A stretch of DNA of 6,915 nt from Deltaproteobacteria bacterium RIFOXYA12_FULL_61_11 (GCA_001799195.1 MGSU01000239.1:1-6915); one strand, 5' to 3'; numbered from the stretch's first letter, positions 1 through 6,590 are shown. The notes: a model not told the origin generated them from the letters alone. Made by a program: numbers and translations.

Positions 1-1184
1 ACCTCCTCCTCCGCACCTCCTGGTTGTATGGACCGATCGGCAGGAACTTCGTCCTCGGCATGGCCGCGCGGCTGGGCCGAGGTGAGACCGTCACCGTGGT
101 CGACGATCAGCTCGGCACCCCCACCACGACCAGGCAAGTCGCCGACCTCACGCTCGCTCTGCTCGAACGAGGGGAACGAGGCCTCTACCACCTCGCCGGC
201 GAAGGCGTGACCAGTTGGTTCGGCTTGACCAGCGCCGTGGCCGAGGAACTCTCGCGACAAGACCAGGTCAGGTCCTGCCCGAGCAACGCCTTTCGCCTCC
301 CCGCCCAACGCCCGGCGAACTCCGCTCTTTCCACGGCCAAACTCACGGCCCTCCTCGGCCGGAGCCCAGGCCACTGGCGCGAACAGCTCCGGGGAGTCCT
401 GACGGCAGCCTCTCTCCTTCTCCTCGTGCTGGTGTTCACCAACTGCGCTGGGACCAAGAAAGAGCAGGTCGAGGACCCCGACATCCTCACCCGGGTTGCC
501 GAAGACTATATCCGGAAGAACGAAAACCTGCGGGCCCTCCAGGCTCTCAGCCAAGCGGAACAACTCACGCCCGACGACGTGCGCGTGGCAAAGCTGGCCG
601 GCATCGCCCACTTGGCCCGCGGCCAATACGCGACCAGTGAAACCTATCTCCTGCGGGCGCTGGCCTTGACCGACGAACCCAGCGAGATCCACCTCCTGCT
701 CTCCCACCTCTATCTCGTCCTGGGTCGCTGGGAGCAGGTCATCAGCCAGTGCGAAGAAGCCCTGCGCGATCCCCTGACTCCGTTCCCGCACATCGCCTAC
801 AACAACATGGGTTGGGCGTACCACCAACTCGGCGACCACGTCCGCGCGGTCGAAAACTTGCGCATCGCGGTGGCCAACCGCGCCGGATACGTCCTGGCCT
901 TGCACAACCTCGGTCTGGTCTACCTCAAGCTGAAACGCTACGCTCTGGCCGGCAATGCCTTCGTCAAGGCCCTGCGTGCCTGTCAGCAGTGCGAAGCCCC
1001 GGTCCAGTCAGAGCTGTACCAACGCCTCGCCTCGGCCTTCAGCCTGATCGGCAACACCGAAAAGGCCCTCGAGTACTACCGTCGCTGCCACGACCTGGCT
1101 CCGGCCGCGCCACCTGGGAAGGAATGCGCCCGTATGGCCGTGCTCCTCGATCCGACCTTCCAACCGGCCAAGTCCCAACCGTGA
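1..1184 (+). CDS. rfbD: dTDP-4-dehydrorhamnose reductase C-terminal half, continuous in frame with a TPR-repeat domain (5' end outside window)
   Basis: The reading frame is open from the first complete codon (position 3) to TGA at 1182-1184, so the true start lies upstream. The TTG at 24 is only the Leu of RTSWLYG and not a start. Residues encoded by about 3-401 match the C-terminal half of RmlD, which reduces dTDP-4-keto-rhamnose to dTDP-L-rhamnose with NAD(P)H in the cytoplasm for surface polysaccharide. Visible RmlD signatures are RTSWLYGPIGRNFV, VVDDQLGTPT, GLYHLAGEGVTSW and RPANSALSTAKL, then the usual terminal WREQLRGVL. The catalytic YxxxK and the NAD(P)-binding Rossmann fold would be upstream. 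A normal RmlD stops near 400, but here no stop occurs and the frame enters a hydrophobic segment and TPR repeats. This may be a real fusion, an unrecognised second start, or an indel in the sequence. The RmlD identity is firm; the single-polypeptide status is not. Confidence 0.85.
   Translation, partial: LLLRTSWLYGPIGRNFVLGMAARLGRGETVTVVDDQLGTPTTTRQVADLTLALLERGERGLYHLAGEGVTSWFGLTSAVAEELSRQDQVRSCPSNAFRLPAQRPANSALSTAKLTALLGRSPGHWREQLRGVLTAASLLLLVLVFTNCAGTKKEQVEDPDILTRVAEDYIRKNENLRALQALSQAEQLTPDDVRVAKLAGIAHLARGQYATSETYLLRALALTDEPSEIHLLLSHLYLVLGRWEQVISQCEEALRDPLTPFPHIAYNNMGWAYHQLGDHVRAVENLRIAVANRAGYVLALHNLGLVYLKLKRYALAGNAFVKALRACQQCEAPVQSELYQRLASAFSLIGNTEKALEYYRRCHDLAPAAPPGKECARMAVLLDPTFQPAKSQP
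399..1184 (+). other. TPR-repeat, lipoprotein-like module (PilF/PilW-like) in the 3' part of the rfbD reading frame
   Basis: After the RmlD-like end, the frame encodes a hydrophobic stretch (VLTAASLLLLVLVF) followed by TNC-AG with Cys at 444-446. This resembles a lipoprotein signal peptide, but the lipobox (F-T-N-C) is poor because position -1 is Asn instead of Gly/Ala/Ser. About six consecutive 34-residue TPR-like units follow, with helix signatures such as NNMGWAYHQLGDHVRAVENL and HNLGLVYLKLKRYALAGNAF. The arrangement resembles PilF/PilW-type lipoproteins, which help assemble type IV pilus secretins, but generic TPR lipoproteins look the same. The module would sit in the periplasm, anchored either by a lipid or by an uncleaved membrane helix joined to RmlD. 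No ATG, GTG or TTG codon lies in frame just upstream of the hydrophobic segment. CTG at 399 is the only nearby candidate, with GGGGAG at 391-396 too close to be a good ribosome site. The protein-protein-interaction role is inferred from TPR families. Confidence 0.7.
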
Positions 1185-1951
1185 TGCGAGGTCCGAGCAC
1201 CCCCCTCCGCACCCACGCCTATGTCCTCCGACTCACCCCCTATGCCGAGAGCGACCTGATCGGCCAGATCCTCACCCAGGACCGCGGCAGAATCTCCGTC
1301 GTGGCCCGCGGAGGCCGCCGCAGCACCAAGCGGGGATTGGTGTTGCTGGATTATTTCCTCTGCTTGGACCTCCACCTCGACTACAAGAACGCTGGAGACC
1401 TGCACGCCGTGCGCGAGGCAGCCTTGGTCGAAGATCACACGGCGCTCTGTTCCAACCTCGGTTCGCATCTGGTCGCTTCCTGTTGCACCGAGCTATGCCT
1501 CCTGGCCATTCAACCGGAACAGCCCGGAGAACGGCTCTTCCTGCTCCTGCGTTACCTGCTGCGCGGCCTGGCCGCAGGGCAGCCGTCGGCGACCAGCTAC
1601 CTGGTGTTCCTGGCCAAGCTGCTCAAGATCCTCGGTCTCGGCCCTCCACGCGATCGCTGCCCCGGCTGCGGTCTCGGACTCACCCAGGGGGGGGTGGTCC
1701 ATCAAGGCGAGCTGTGGTGTTCGGCCTGCGTGCCCCTTGCCCAGACGCAGCCCGTCCTGGATCTAGCGAGCCAGACGGTGCTCCAGACTCTGTTCGACCG
1801 CACTCCGGGGCAACTCCGCGACGAGGGTTTGCATACCCGCCCTGCCGATCCACAACTCCGCGAGGCCTTGGAATGCCTTCTCCTCCCGCACCTCTCGGCC
1901 CCGCCGAAGAGCCTGCGGCAGCTCCGCGAGTACCTGCAACGGCCACGGTGA
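1184..1951 (+). CDS. recO: DNA repair protein RecO
   Basis: The 255-aa product matches RecO, which with RecR loads RecA onto SSB-coated single-stranded DNA and anneals complementary strands in RecFOR recombinational repair. The N-terminal OB-fold (about 5-80) shows the family pattern YAESDLIGQILTQDRGRISVVARGGRRSTKRG. A helical middle follows, then a zinc-binding pair C159-P-G-C162 and C179-S-A-C182, and the C-terminal KSLRQLREYL. Length is typical of the family. ATG at 1184 shares its A with the TGA of the preceding frame (TGATG), which suggests translational coupling; GTG at 1181 is also in frame. No strong Shine-Dalgarno is visible. A run of eight G (1687-1694) lies between the two CxxC halves, yet the frame is intact on both sides. 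Transcription probably comes from upstream of the window. The usual recO neighbours era or glyQS are absent here. Confidence 0.95.
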   Translation: MRGPSTPLRTHAYVLRLTPYAESDLIGQILTQDRGRISVVARGGRRSTKRGLVLLDYFLCLDLHLDYKNAGDLHAVREAALVEDHTALCSNLGSHLVASCCTELCLLAIQPEQPGERLFLLLRYLLRGLAAGQPSATSYLVFLAKLLKILGLGPPRDRCPGCGLGLTQGGVVHQGELWCSACVPLAQTQPVLDLASQTVLQTLFDRTPGQLRDEGLHTRPADPQLREALECLLLPHLSAPPKSLRQLREYLQRPR

Positions 1952-1962
1952 GTTTCGTCCCC

Positions 1963-1978
1963 TGGCACTGCTCTTGCT
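1963..1978 (+). promoter_or_regulatory. sigma-54 (RpoN) type -24/-12 promoter upstream of the 202-aa gene
   Basis: TGGCAC at 1963-1968, five bases, then TTGCT at 1974-1978. This matches the RpoN consensus TGGCAC-N5-TTGCW at every consensus position, with the diagnostic ten bases between the GG and GC. It sits 11 bases after the recO stop and points at the gene starting at 2045. It predicts a transcript start near 1989-1990 and a leader of about 55 bases. I found no clear enhancer-binding-protein site within recO, so the activator is unknown. The match is visible in the sequence; activity is inferred. Confidence 0.6.
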
Positions 1979-1992
1979 GTGGAACCCTTCGA

Positions 1993-2008
1993 TCCCGCCC
2001 CGGCGGGA
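1993..2008 (+). other. GC-rich hairpin in the recO to 202-aa gene gap
   Basis: TCCCGCC (1993-1999) pairs perfectly with GGCGGGA (2002-2008) around CC, in practice six pairs with a four-base loop. No T-run follows, so it is not a standard intrinsic terminator. If the -24/-12 promoter is used, the hairpin lies at the very 5' end of that transcript and could stabilise it. It could also mark the 3' end of the recO transcript. Confidence 0.4.
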
Positions 2009-2044
2009 CAGGCCAGTCGCAGGAAACAACCCGAGGAGATTCCT

Positions 2045-2653
2045 ATGCGCAGCGCACTCGTATTGTTTCTCCTATCTCTTCCGTGGTCCATTTTCGCCTC
2101 GTCCATACCCTCCACACACGAGCACCAGTTCGAGACCTTCGCTACTGTCGAGCAATGCTATGAAGCCCGAAAGCTATTCCGGCAAGACATCATGGATGCG
2201 GCCTTCGAGCAGACCCGTGGTCTTGAGGAACAGCTTAACCAAGAACTTCTCGAGCAGGGCATCGATTACGCCATCAAGCTGCGCCCCGAGCGCATCGACT
2301 GTGTGCCGGCCCTGCAGAACGAGCTTGGACCAGCCGCGATACCAGCGACCCTGGCCGCAGAATTCATCCTGGTGATTCCCAGCTTATTCCTGGTCGCCCC
2401 TCCGATGCCCTATTATTTGGCTGGGATGTATGTCTTCGCACTCAGTAACCTACTCGACAAGGTTCATGCCCAAGACCGTCCAGGCCTGCTGCAGCGGCTG
2501 CATCACGCAACCGAGAACCTGCTCGAACGCATGACCGCACGTGCGAAGATCATGGAGGAAAAAATGAATCACCGCTTCGACGTCATGTACGAGGTCGCCC
2601 GTCCGATCACCGGCTATACTTTGATCGCGGTGCTCGCCGTGGAGCGGGGTTGA
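2045..2653 (+). CDS. Unrecognised 202-aa exported or membrane-associated protein
   Basis: I do not recognise this family. ATG at 2045 is chosen because GAGGAG (2033-2038) lies six bases upstream and because it opens a clean signal peptide, MRSALVLFLLSLPWSIFA, with likely cleavage near residue 18. An in-frame GTG at 1979 would place a charged tail ahead of that signal and is less likely. The mature part has a helical, acidic and Gln-rich segment (about 30-80), two cysteines (C38, C86) that could form a disulfide in the periplasm, and a long hydrophobic region (about 97-137) able to form one or two membrane helices. An amphipathic, basic helical tail with Met and His follows (about 145-182), and then a short hydrophobic end. 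Codon choice is somewhat more AT-rich (TTA, ATA, TAT, TTT) than in recO or gpmI. It stands alone, behind a sigma-54-like promoter, and converges on the minus-strand operon. Function unknown; periplasmic or inner-membrane location is inferred. Confidence 0.75.
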   Translation: MRSALVLFLLSLPWSIFASSIPSTHEHQFETFATVEQCYEARKLFRQDIMDAAFEQTRGLEEQLNQELLEQGIDYAIKLRPERIDCVPALQNELGPAAIPATLAAEFILVIPSLFLVAPPMPYYLAGMYVFALSNLLDKVHAQDRPGLLQRLHHATENLLERMTARAKIMEEKMNHRFDVMYEVARPITGYTLIAVLAVERG

Positions 2654-2674
2654 ACGTTCTTTCTGCTCAAATCC

Positions 2675-4084
2675 TCAGCCTTCCTTCTTGCTCTTCTTGC
2701 CGTCGAAGTCGGGGAACAGGGTCGGCAACAGCTCGAGACCTTCTTCGGCCTTCCGTTTCGAGGGCTGCTCTTCGCCGTAGTCCCGCTCGATCTCTTCCTT
2801 CGCCCGCCGGTAGGTTTCCTCGAGGATCTCTTTGATCGACAACGTGCTGAAATCCTCGAGAGTCAAATCCTTGTAGTTCTTACCCCGCCCCTCCGCCGCA
2901 ACCTTGGACTGTTCGAGAATACACCGCTTCTCCTCGTCGGAGAGCACCTGTTCCCGCTCCGCCATCTGGAGGAGATGGGCGACGTTGAGCGTCCCTAATT
3001 CCTGCTGCAGCTCGGCGGCTAAGGACCGGCGATCGTTGGTCTCGGCCCGGTCGAGCACCCCCGCGTTCATGCGAGCCCGCCCTTCCTTGGTCGCCAATAA
3101 TCTGGTCCGGACCTCGGGTACCATGGAGAGCAGGTGTTGCATCTGACGTTCGTCGATGCTGATCAATTCCGTGGCCGACACCGCTCTGACCGTGGCGGAA
3201 GGCACGGCATGATCGAGCAGGGACATCTCGCCAAAGTACTCGCCCTCGTACAAACGGTTGAGGACGATCTTGGTTCCCTCGACCGTGCTGCTCACCTCGA
3301 CCTCACCGCGGCTGATGACGTGCAGGGCGAGTTGTTGCTTGGCTCCTTGGGCAAGGATCACCTCTCCGGGTTTGTAGAACTTCAGGTGAAAGCGGGGGAA
3401 GGAGGACCGCAGGCGGGCCAATTCCTCACCTTTGAGCAAACCCGAGGCGGCGAGACGCTCGGCGATCAATTCCTGGCGATACAAGGTCCCCACCAACGTC
3501 CGCGCTTCTCGCCGGGCAGCAACTTCGGAACGCAGGAACTCGAAGGGCACCTGTAGCACCTTACAGGCCTGGAGCGCAGTGCAGAACTCGGTCCGCACCT
3601 CGGTGTAGAGACCGGTGATCCCAAGGAGCGCCGGGGCTTTGCTGAGCTCGAGGAGAATCTCTTCCTCGAAGACCGAGTAGTGATGCCGTTTCACCTCGCC
3701 TTGGAGAAGGATCAGCAAGGTGGGGGCTTTGTCCCCGCGTTGGTACAACAACGAATAGGGAGAGAACTGCTGCAGCCAGGTTTTCCCACGCACGGCGTCC
3801 TGCTCGCGCAAGGTTCCCAACAAGGGTATGGAAGTACAGTACTGGCGCCACTCGTCCTGGTTCGGCACGCGCCGCCGATCCACCGCGCCCGGAGAACGTT
3901 TTCGGGTCGAGGAAGTACGTTGTTCGCCGAGGGCTCGATCGATGCCGTCCAACCGTTGGAGCAGGTCCCCCCGCTGCTTCTCCACATAGGCAGTCACCTT
4001 GGGGTCCGGAGGTCGATCCGGCTGACCGCGGACCGAACTGAGCAAGTCCCGCAAAGTTCTGTTGAGCTGGTCGAGCTTCTTCAT
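2675..4084 (-). CDS. Tandem cyclic-nucleotide-binding-domain protein without a DNA-binding domain
   Basis: The 469-aa product starts at ATG (4084-4082 on the minus strand), with GAGGGG (4094-4089) four bases upstream. A charged, probably helical N-terminus (1-80) is followed by a degenerate cNMP-binding beta-barrel (about 85-205, with a YQRGDKAPTLLILLQGEVK-type strand pair). A second, clearer cNMP domain covers about 215-330: FYKPGEVILAQGAKQQLALHVISRGEVEV, then the phosphate-binding-cassette region GEYFGEMSLLDHAVPSATVRA at 281-301. In CRP-type domains the cassette reads PRxAT with an Arg that holds the cyclic phosphate; here that position is Ser296, so cAMP/cGMP binding may be lost or altered. 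No helix-turn-helix follows; the C-terminal 140 residues are charged, helical and end in a Lys-rich tail. There is no signal peptide, so the protein is presumably cytoplasmic. It lies ten bases after the beta-barrel gene and is co-transcribed with it. It is probably a regulatory or scaffold protein, not a transcription factor. Confidence 0.85.
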   Translation of the reverse strand: MKKLDQLNRTLRDLLSSVRGQPDRPPDPKVTAYVEKQRGDLLQRLDGIDRALGEQRTSSTRKRSPGAVDRRRVPNQDEWRQYCTSIPLLGTLREQDAVRGKTWLQQFSPYSLLYQRGDKAPTLLILLQGEVKRHHYSVFEEEILLELSKAPALLGITGLYTEVRTEFCTALQACKVLQVPFEFLRSEVAARREARTLVGTLYRQELIAERLAASGLLKGEELARLRSSFPRFHLKFYKPGEVILAQGAKQQLALHVISRGEVEVSSTVEGTKIVLNRLYEGEYFGEMSLLDHAVPSATVRAVSATELISIDERQMQHLLSMVPEVRTRLLATKEGRARMNAGVLDRAETNDRRSLAAELQQELGTLNVAHLLQMAEREQVLSDEEKRCILEQSKVAAEGRGKNYKDLTLEDFSTLSIKEILEETYRRAKEEIERDYGEEQPSKRKAEEGLELLPTLFPDFDGKKSKKEG

Positions 4085-4094
4085 TCCACCCCTC

Positions 4095-4982
4095 TCACCA
4101 CATCACTTCGAAGCCGAGGGACAATCTCCAGTGGTAGTAGCGTAGATAGTCGTCCTGCAACGACAGATTCAAGGCCCCGCGAAAGCTGCGCCCCTCGGCA
4201 TATTCGTAGGCCACGACCGGTGCCAACTCATGCCGTTCCCCCCAGCGACCCTGCCATTGCCCGAGCATTCCCATGAGCAGGGTCAGGCGTTGGTCGAGCA
4301 GGGCTTCGTTGAGCACGGCGACCGCATACGTCACCCGGTCATCATAGGTACCCAACACGCCTGGAAAGCATTTGCAATCTCCGGTGAACTCGTACCCGAG
4401 ATTGTAGAGCACGCTCGTGGCCGCCGGGAACGAGAAGGAACCGAGCAGGGCCGGAGCGAAATCCAGGGTCCCGGCGTCATACCGATGCTGCTGATTGATG
4501 CACACGCTGGTGCCCTTGAAGGCATAGTAACGGAATAACCTCTTGTCCCCGCTGGGGAGCTCGAGGTCTGCAGCCAGGGTGAGCCGGGCGAGGCGCGTGA
4601 GTACCAGGGCGAACCGCAGGTGCAAGGTAATATCCCCGACCGCGGTGACCTGGGTGTCCTCGGCGCGATAGAAGGGTGCCGAGACCCCCAAGGCCAAACG
4701 TTTGATCGGCGTGAACAGCGTGCCGCCTTCGAGGGCATAGGTCATTCCGGCGGAGGTAAGATACATCGCCGCGAGAGACAGGTCCGAGACGAACTCACCG
4801 TCGCGCGGGAGCATGGGAGTGCCGTATTCGGCGAGTCCGTAAGAGCGCGCCGCCACGGGCGTCTGGAGGAACACGCTGCCCAGAGCGACCAAGACGGCCG
4901 CAAAGAGTAATCGTTGCTCCGATCCAGCGGAGATCCTACCTGGTTCCAGACGAGCGATCGGGTCCCCCTTTACAAAGTCCAC
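4095..4982 (-). CDS. Predicted outer-membrane beta-barrel protein
   Basis: The 295-aa product has a long basic n-region, then LLFAAVLVALGSVFLQTPVAA as a signal sequence with likely cleavage after A45. The mature part alternates polar and hydrophobic residues in short strands (for example DLSLAAMYLTS, LTLAADLEL, RLTLLMGMLGQW, GALNLSLQDD). It is rich in Tyr, Trp and Gly and ends in RLSLGFEVMW, with a terminal aromatic residue as recognised by the BAM machinery. These features indicate a barrel of perhaps 10-12 strands, but I cannot assign a transport substrate or named family. Cysteines C161, C203 and C205 lie in probable loops. The start is GTG (4982-4980), the only start codon that keeps the whole signal peptide. 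Only a weak AGGG (4992-4989) precedes it, and no upstream start exists before the in-frame stop near 5021. It is the first gene of an operon with the cyclic-nucleotide-domain gene. Confidence 0.75.
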   Translation of the reverse strand: MDFVKGDPIARLEPGRISAGSEQRLLFAAVLVALGSVFLQTPVAARSYGLAEYGTPMLPRDGEFVSDLSLAAMYLTSAGMTYALEGGTLFTPIKRLALGVSAPFYRAEDTQVTAVGDITLHLRFALVLTRLARLTLAADLELPSGDKRLFRYYAFKGTSVCINQQHRYDAGTLDFAPALLGSFSFPAATSVLYNLGYEFTGDCKCFPGVLGTYDDRVTYAVAVLNEALLDQRLTLLMGMLGQWQGRWGERHELAPVVAYEYAEGRSFRGALNLSLQDDYLRYYHWRLSLGFEVMW

Positions 4983-4997
4983 CGCACACCCTAGAGA
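4969..4997 (+). promoter_or_regulatory. Possible sigma-70-type promoter of gpmI
   Basis: TTTACA (4969-4974) and TAGAGA (4992-4997) are 17 bases apart. The -35 matches five of six positions but the -10 only three, so this is tentative. It would start transcription near 5004 and give a leader of about 36 bases before the gpmI ATG. It overlaps the first codons of the divergent barrel gene. Confidence 0.3.
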
Positions 4998-5017
4998 AGA
5001 GGTGTTCCGTCGCGCCG

Positions 5018-5046
5018 ATCATAACCGGAGGCTCTGCCCATGTCGA
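5018..5046 (-). promoter_or_regulatory. Predicted sigma-70-type promoter of the barrel/cNMP operon
   Basis: On the minus strand, TCGACA (5046-5041) and TATGAT (5023-5018) are separated by exactly 17 bases. Each matches five of six consensus positions (TTGACA, TATAAT). The predicted transcript start is near 5011, about 29 bases before the GTG at 4982. The -35 element overlaps the first codons of gpmI, and the gpmI ribosome site (5027-5031) lies in the spacer. Confidence 0.6.
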
Positions 5047-6590
5047 ACGGAATCCCCGTGCTGTTGCTCATCCTGGACGGTTGGGGTCAAGCAACCCCAT
5101 CCCCCGGCAATGCCATCACCCTGGCTCGCACCCCCCACTTCGAGCGCTTGAAAAAGACCTTTCCCCACACCACCTTGCAAGCCTCAGGACTGGCCGTGGG
5201 CCTCCCCGAAGGTCAGATGGGCAACAGCGAGGTCGGGCACCTCAATCTGGGCGCCGGCCGGGTCGTCTACCAGGACCTCGCCCGGATCAGCAAGGCCATC
5301 GCCGACGGCAGTTTCTTCGAGAACCCGGTTCTGCTCGACGCCATAGGCCACGCACAACGCACAGGCAACGCCCTCCACCTGCTCGGGTTGGTCTCGGACG
5401 GTGGCGTCCACAGTCTCCACACTCATCTCTATGCCCTGCTCGAATTGGCCCGCCGGAAAGGCCTCACCAAGGTCTTCGTCCATGCGTTCCTCGACGGTCG
5501 CGACACCTCACCGACCTCTGGCCGCCAACACCTCGAAGCCCTCGCGTCCGAGTTTCACCGCCTCGGCGTAGGTGCTCTCGCAACAGTCTGCGGACGGTAC
5601 TTCGCCATGGACCGGGACAAACGCTGGGAGCGGGTGGAAAAAGCATACCGTCTACTCACCGACCCGGACCGAACCGAACAAGCCCGTTTCGAGAACGGCG
5701 CCGACTATCTGACCACCTGCTATGCAGAAGGCACAACCGACGAGTTCGTACCTCCGGCCCGCGCTGCCTTCACCGATGACGGCTCGGGCTTGCTCGGGGA
5801 CGGCGATGCGGTGATATTCTTCAACTTCCGCGCCGATCGCGCGAGAGAGCTCACCGCGGCCCTCACCGACGAACCCTTCACCGGCTTCCAGCGTTCGCGC
5901 CGGCCGGAGAACCTCCACTATGTCTGCCTGACCGAATACAGTCAGGACTTCTCCTTGCCCACAGCTTTCCCGTCGGCACGACTCGACGACCTCCTCGCCG
6001 ACGTCCTCCTCCGGCACCGGATCCGCAACCTCCGCCTAGCCGAGACCGAGAAATATGCCCATGTCACCTTCTTCTTCAACGGCGGTAGAGAAGCCAAGAG
6101 CGAGGTCGAAGATCGTATTTTGATCCCCTCGGCCAAGGTGGCCACCTATGACCTCCAACCGGAAATGAAGGCCCGCGAGGTGACCGCCGAAGCCCTGAAG
6201 GCCCTCTCCAGCGGGACCTACCCGCTGTGTGTGGTCAACCTGGCCAACCCCGACATGGTCGGGCACACCGGCAATCTGGAAGCAGCGGTGCAGGCCGTCG
6301 AAGTGGTGGATGAATGCCTGGGGCTCATGATCGCCAAAGTCCTCGAACTCGACGGCCTCGCCCTGGTCCTCGCCGATCACGGTAACGCCGAGCAGATGCT
6401 TGCCGAGGACGGTTCCCCTTTCACCGCACATACCTGCAACCCCGTCCCCTTCATCCTGGTCGATCCCCGTTATCACGGTCCCTTGGCCCACGATGGGGCT
6501 CTGTGCGACGTCGCCCCGACCCTGCTCGCCCTGCTCGGTCTGCCCCAACCCGACGCGATGGAAGGGAAAGACCTGCGCCGACCGAGCTGA
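5040..6590 (+). CDS. gpmI: 2,3-bisphosphoglycerate-independent phosphoglycerate mutase
   Basis: The 516-aa product is full length for GpmI, which interconverts 3- and 2-phosphoglycerate in glycolysis and gluconeogenesis in the cytoplasm, using a phosphoserine intermediate and two divalent metal ions, usually Mn. Alkaline-phosphatase-fold motifs are all present: LILDGWG (metal ligand D13), MGNSEVGHLNLGAGR with the catalytic Ser63, and GLVSDGGVHS (H124). Next come DGRDTSP (about 152-158), GRYFAMDRDKRW (R186), FNFRADRARE (R264, R267) and EKYAHVTFFFNGG (K338). The metal sites are NPDMVGH (D405, H409), LADHGN (D446, H447) and H464. The phosphotransferase insertion (about 77-310) sits inside the phosphatase domain, as usual. 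ATG at 5040 has GGAGG (5027-5031) eight bases upstream. The gene is divergent from the barrel gene and stands alone, with no clear terminator after it. Confidence 0.97.
   Translation: MSNGIPVLLLILDGWGQATPSPGNAITLARTPHFERLKKTFPHTTLQASGLAVGLPEGQMGNSEVGHLNLGAGRVVYQDLARISKAIADGSFFENPVLLDAIGHAQRTGNALHLLGLVSDGGVHSLHTHLYALLELARRKGLTKVFVHAFLDGRDTSPTSGRQHLEALASEFHRLGVGALATVCGRYFAMDRDKRWERVEKAYRLLTDPDRTEQARFENGADYLTTCYAEGTTDEFVPPARAAFTDDGSGLLGDGDAVIFFNFRADRARELTAALTDEPFTGFQRSRRPENLHYVCLTEYSQDFSLPTAFPSARLDDLLADVLLRHRIRNLRLAETEKYAHVTFFFNGGREAKSEVEDRILIPSAKVATYDLQPEMKAREVTAEALKALSSGTYPLCVVNLANPDMVGHTGNLEAAVQAVEVVDECLGLMIAKVLELDGLALVLADHGNAEQMLAEDGSPFTAHTCNPVPFILVDPRYHGPLAHDGALCDVAPTLLALLGLPQPDAMEGKDLRRPS

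Noticed and set aside
24-26. TTG at 24 as the start of the first gene
   Set aside because: It encodes the Leu of the conserved RTSWLYG motif, and coding similarity to RmlD continues upstream to the window edge.
749-1183. Upstream extension of the recO frame inside the TPR region
   Set aside because: The translated extension is Arg/Pro/Ser-rich low-complexity sequence typical of a shadow frame. RecO homologues begin close to the ATG at 1184.
1979-2044. GTG at 1979 as the start of the 202-aa gene
   Set aside because: It would put a charged 22-residue tail before the signal peptide and lies upstream of the predicted sigma-54 transcript start. ATG at 2045 has a well-placed GAGGAG.
1702-2115. 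137-codon minus-strand open frame across the recO end
   Set aside because: It is Arg/Ser-rich with no domain, overlaps recO antisense and runs through the promoter region.
6036-6548. 170-codon open frame antisense to gpmI
   Set aside because: It is fully contained in a gene with all catalytic motifs intact. Its composition is explained by high third-position G+C of gpmI, and there is no ribosome site or recognisable domain.
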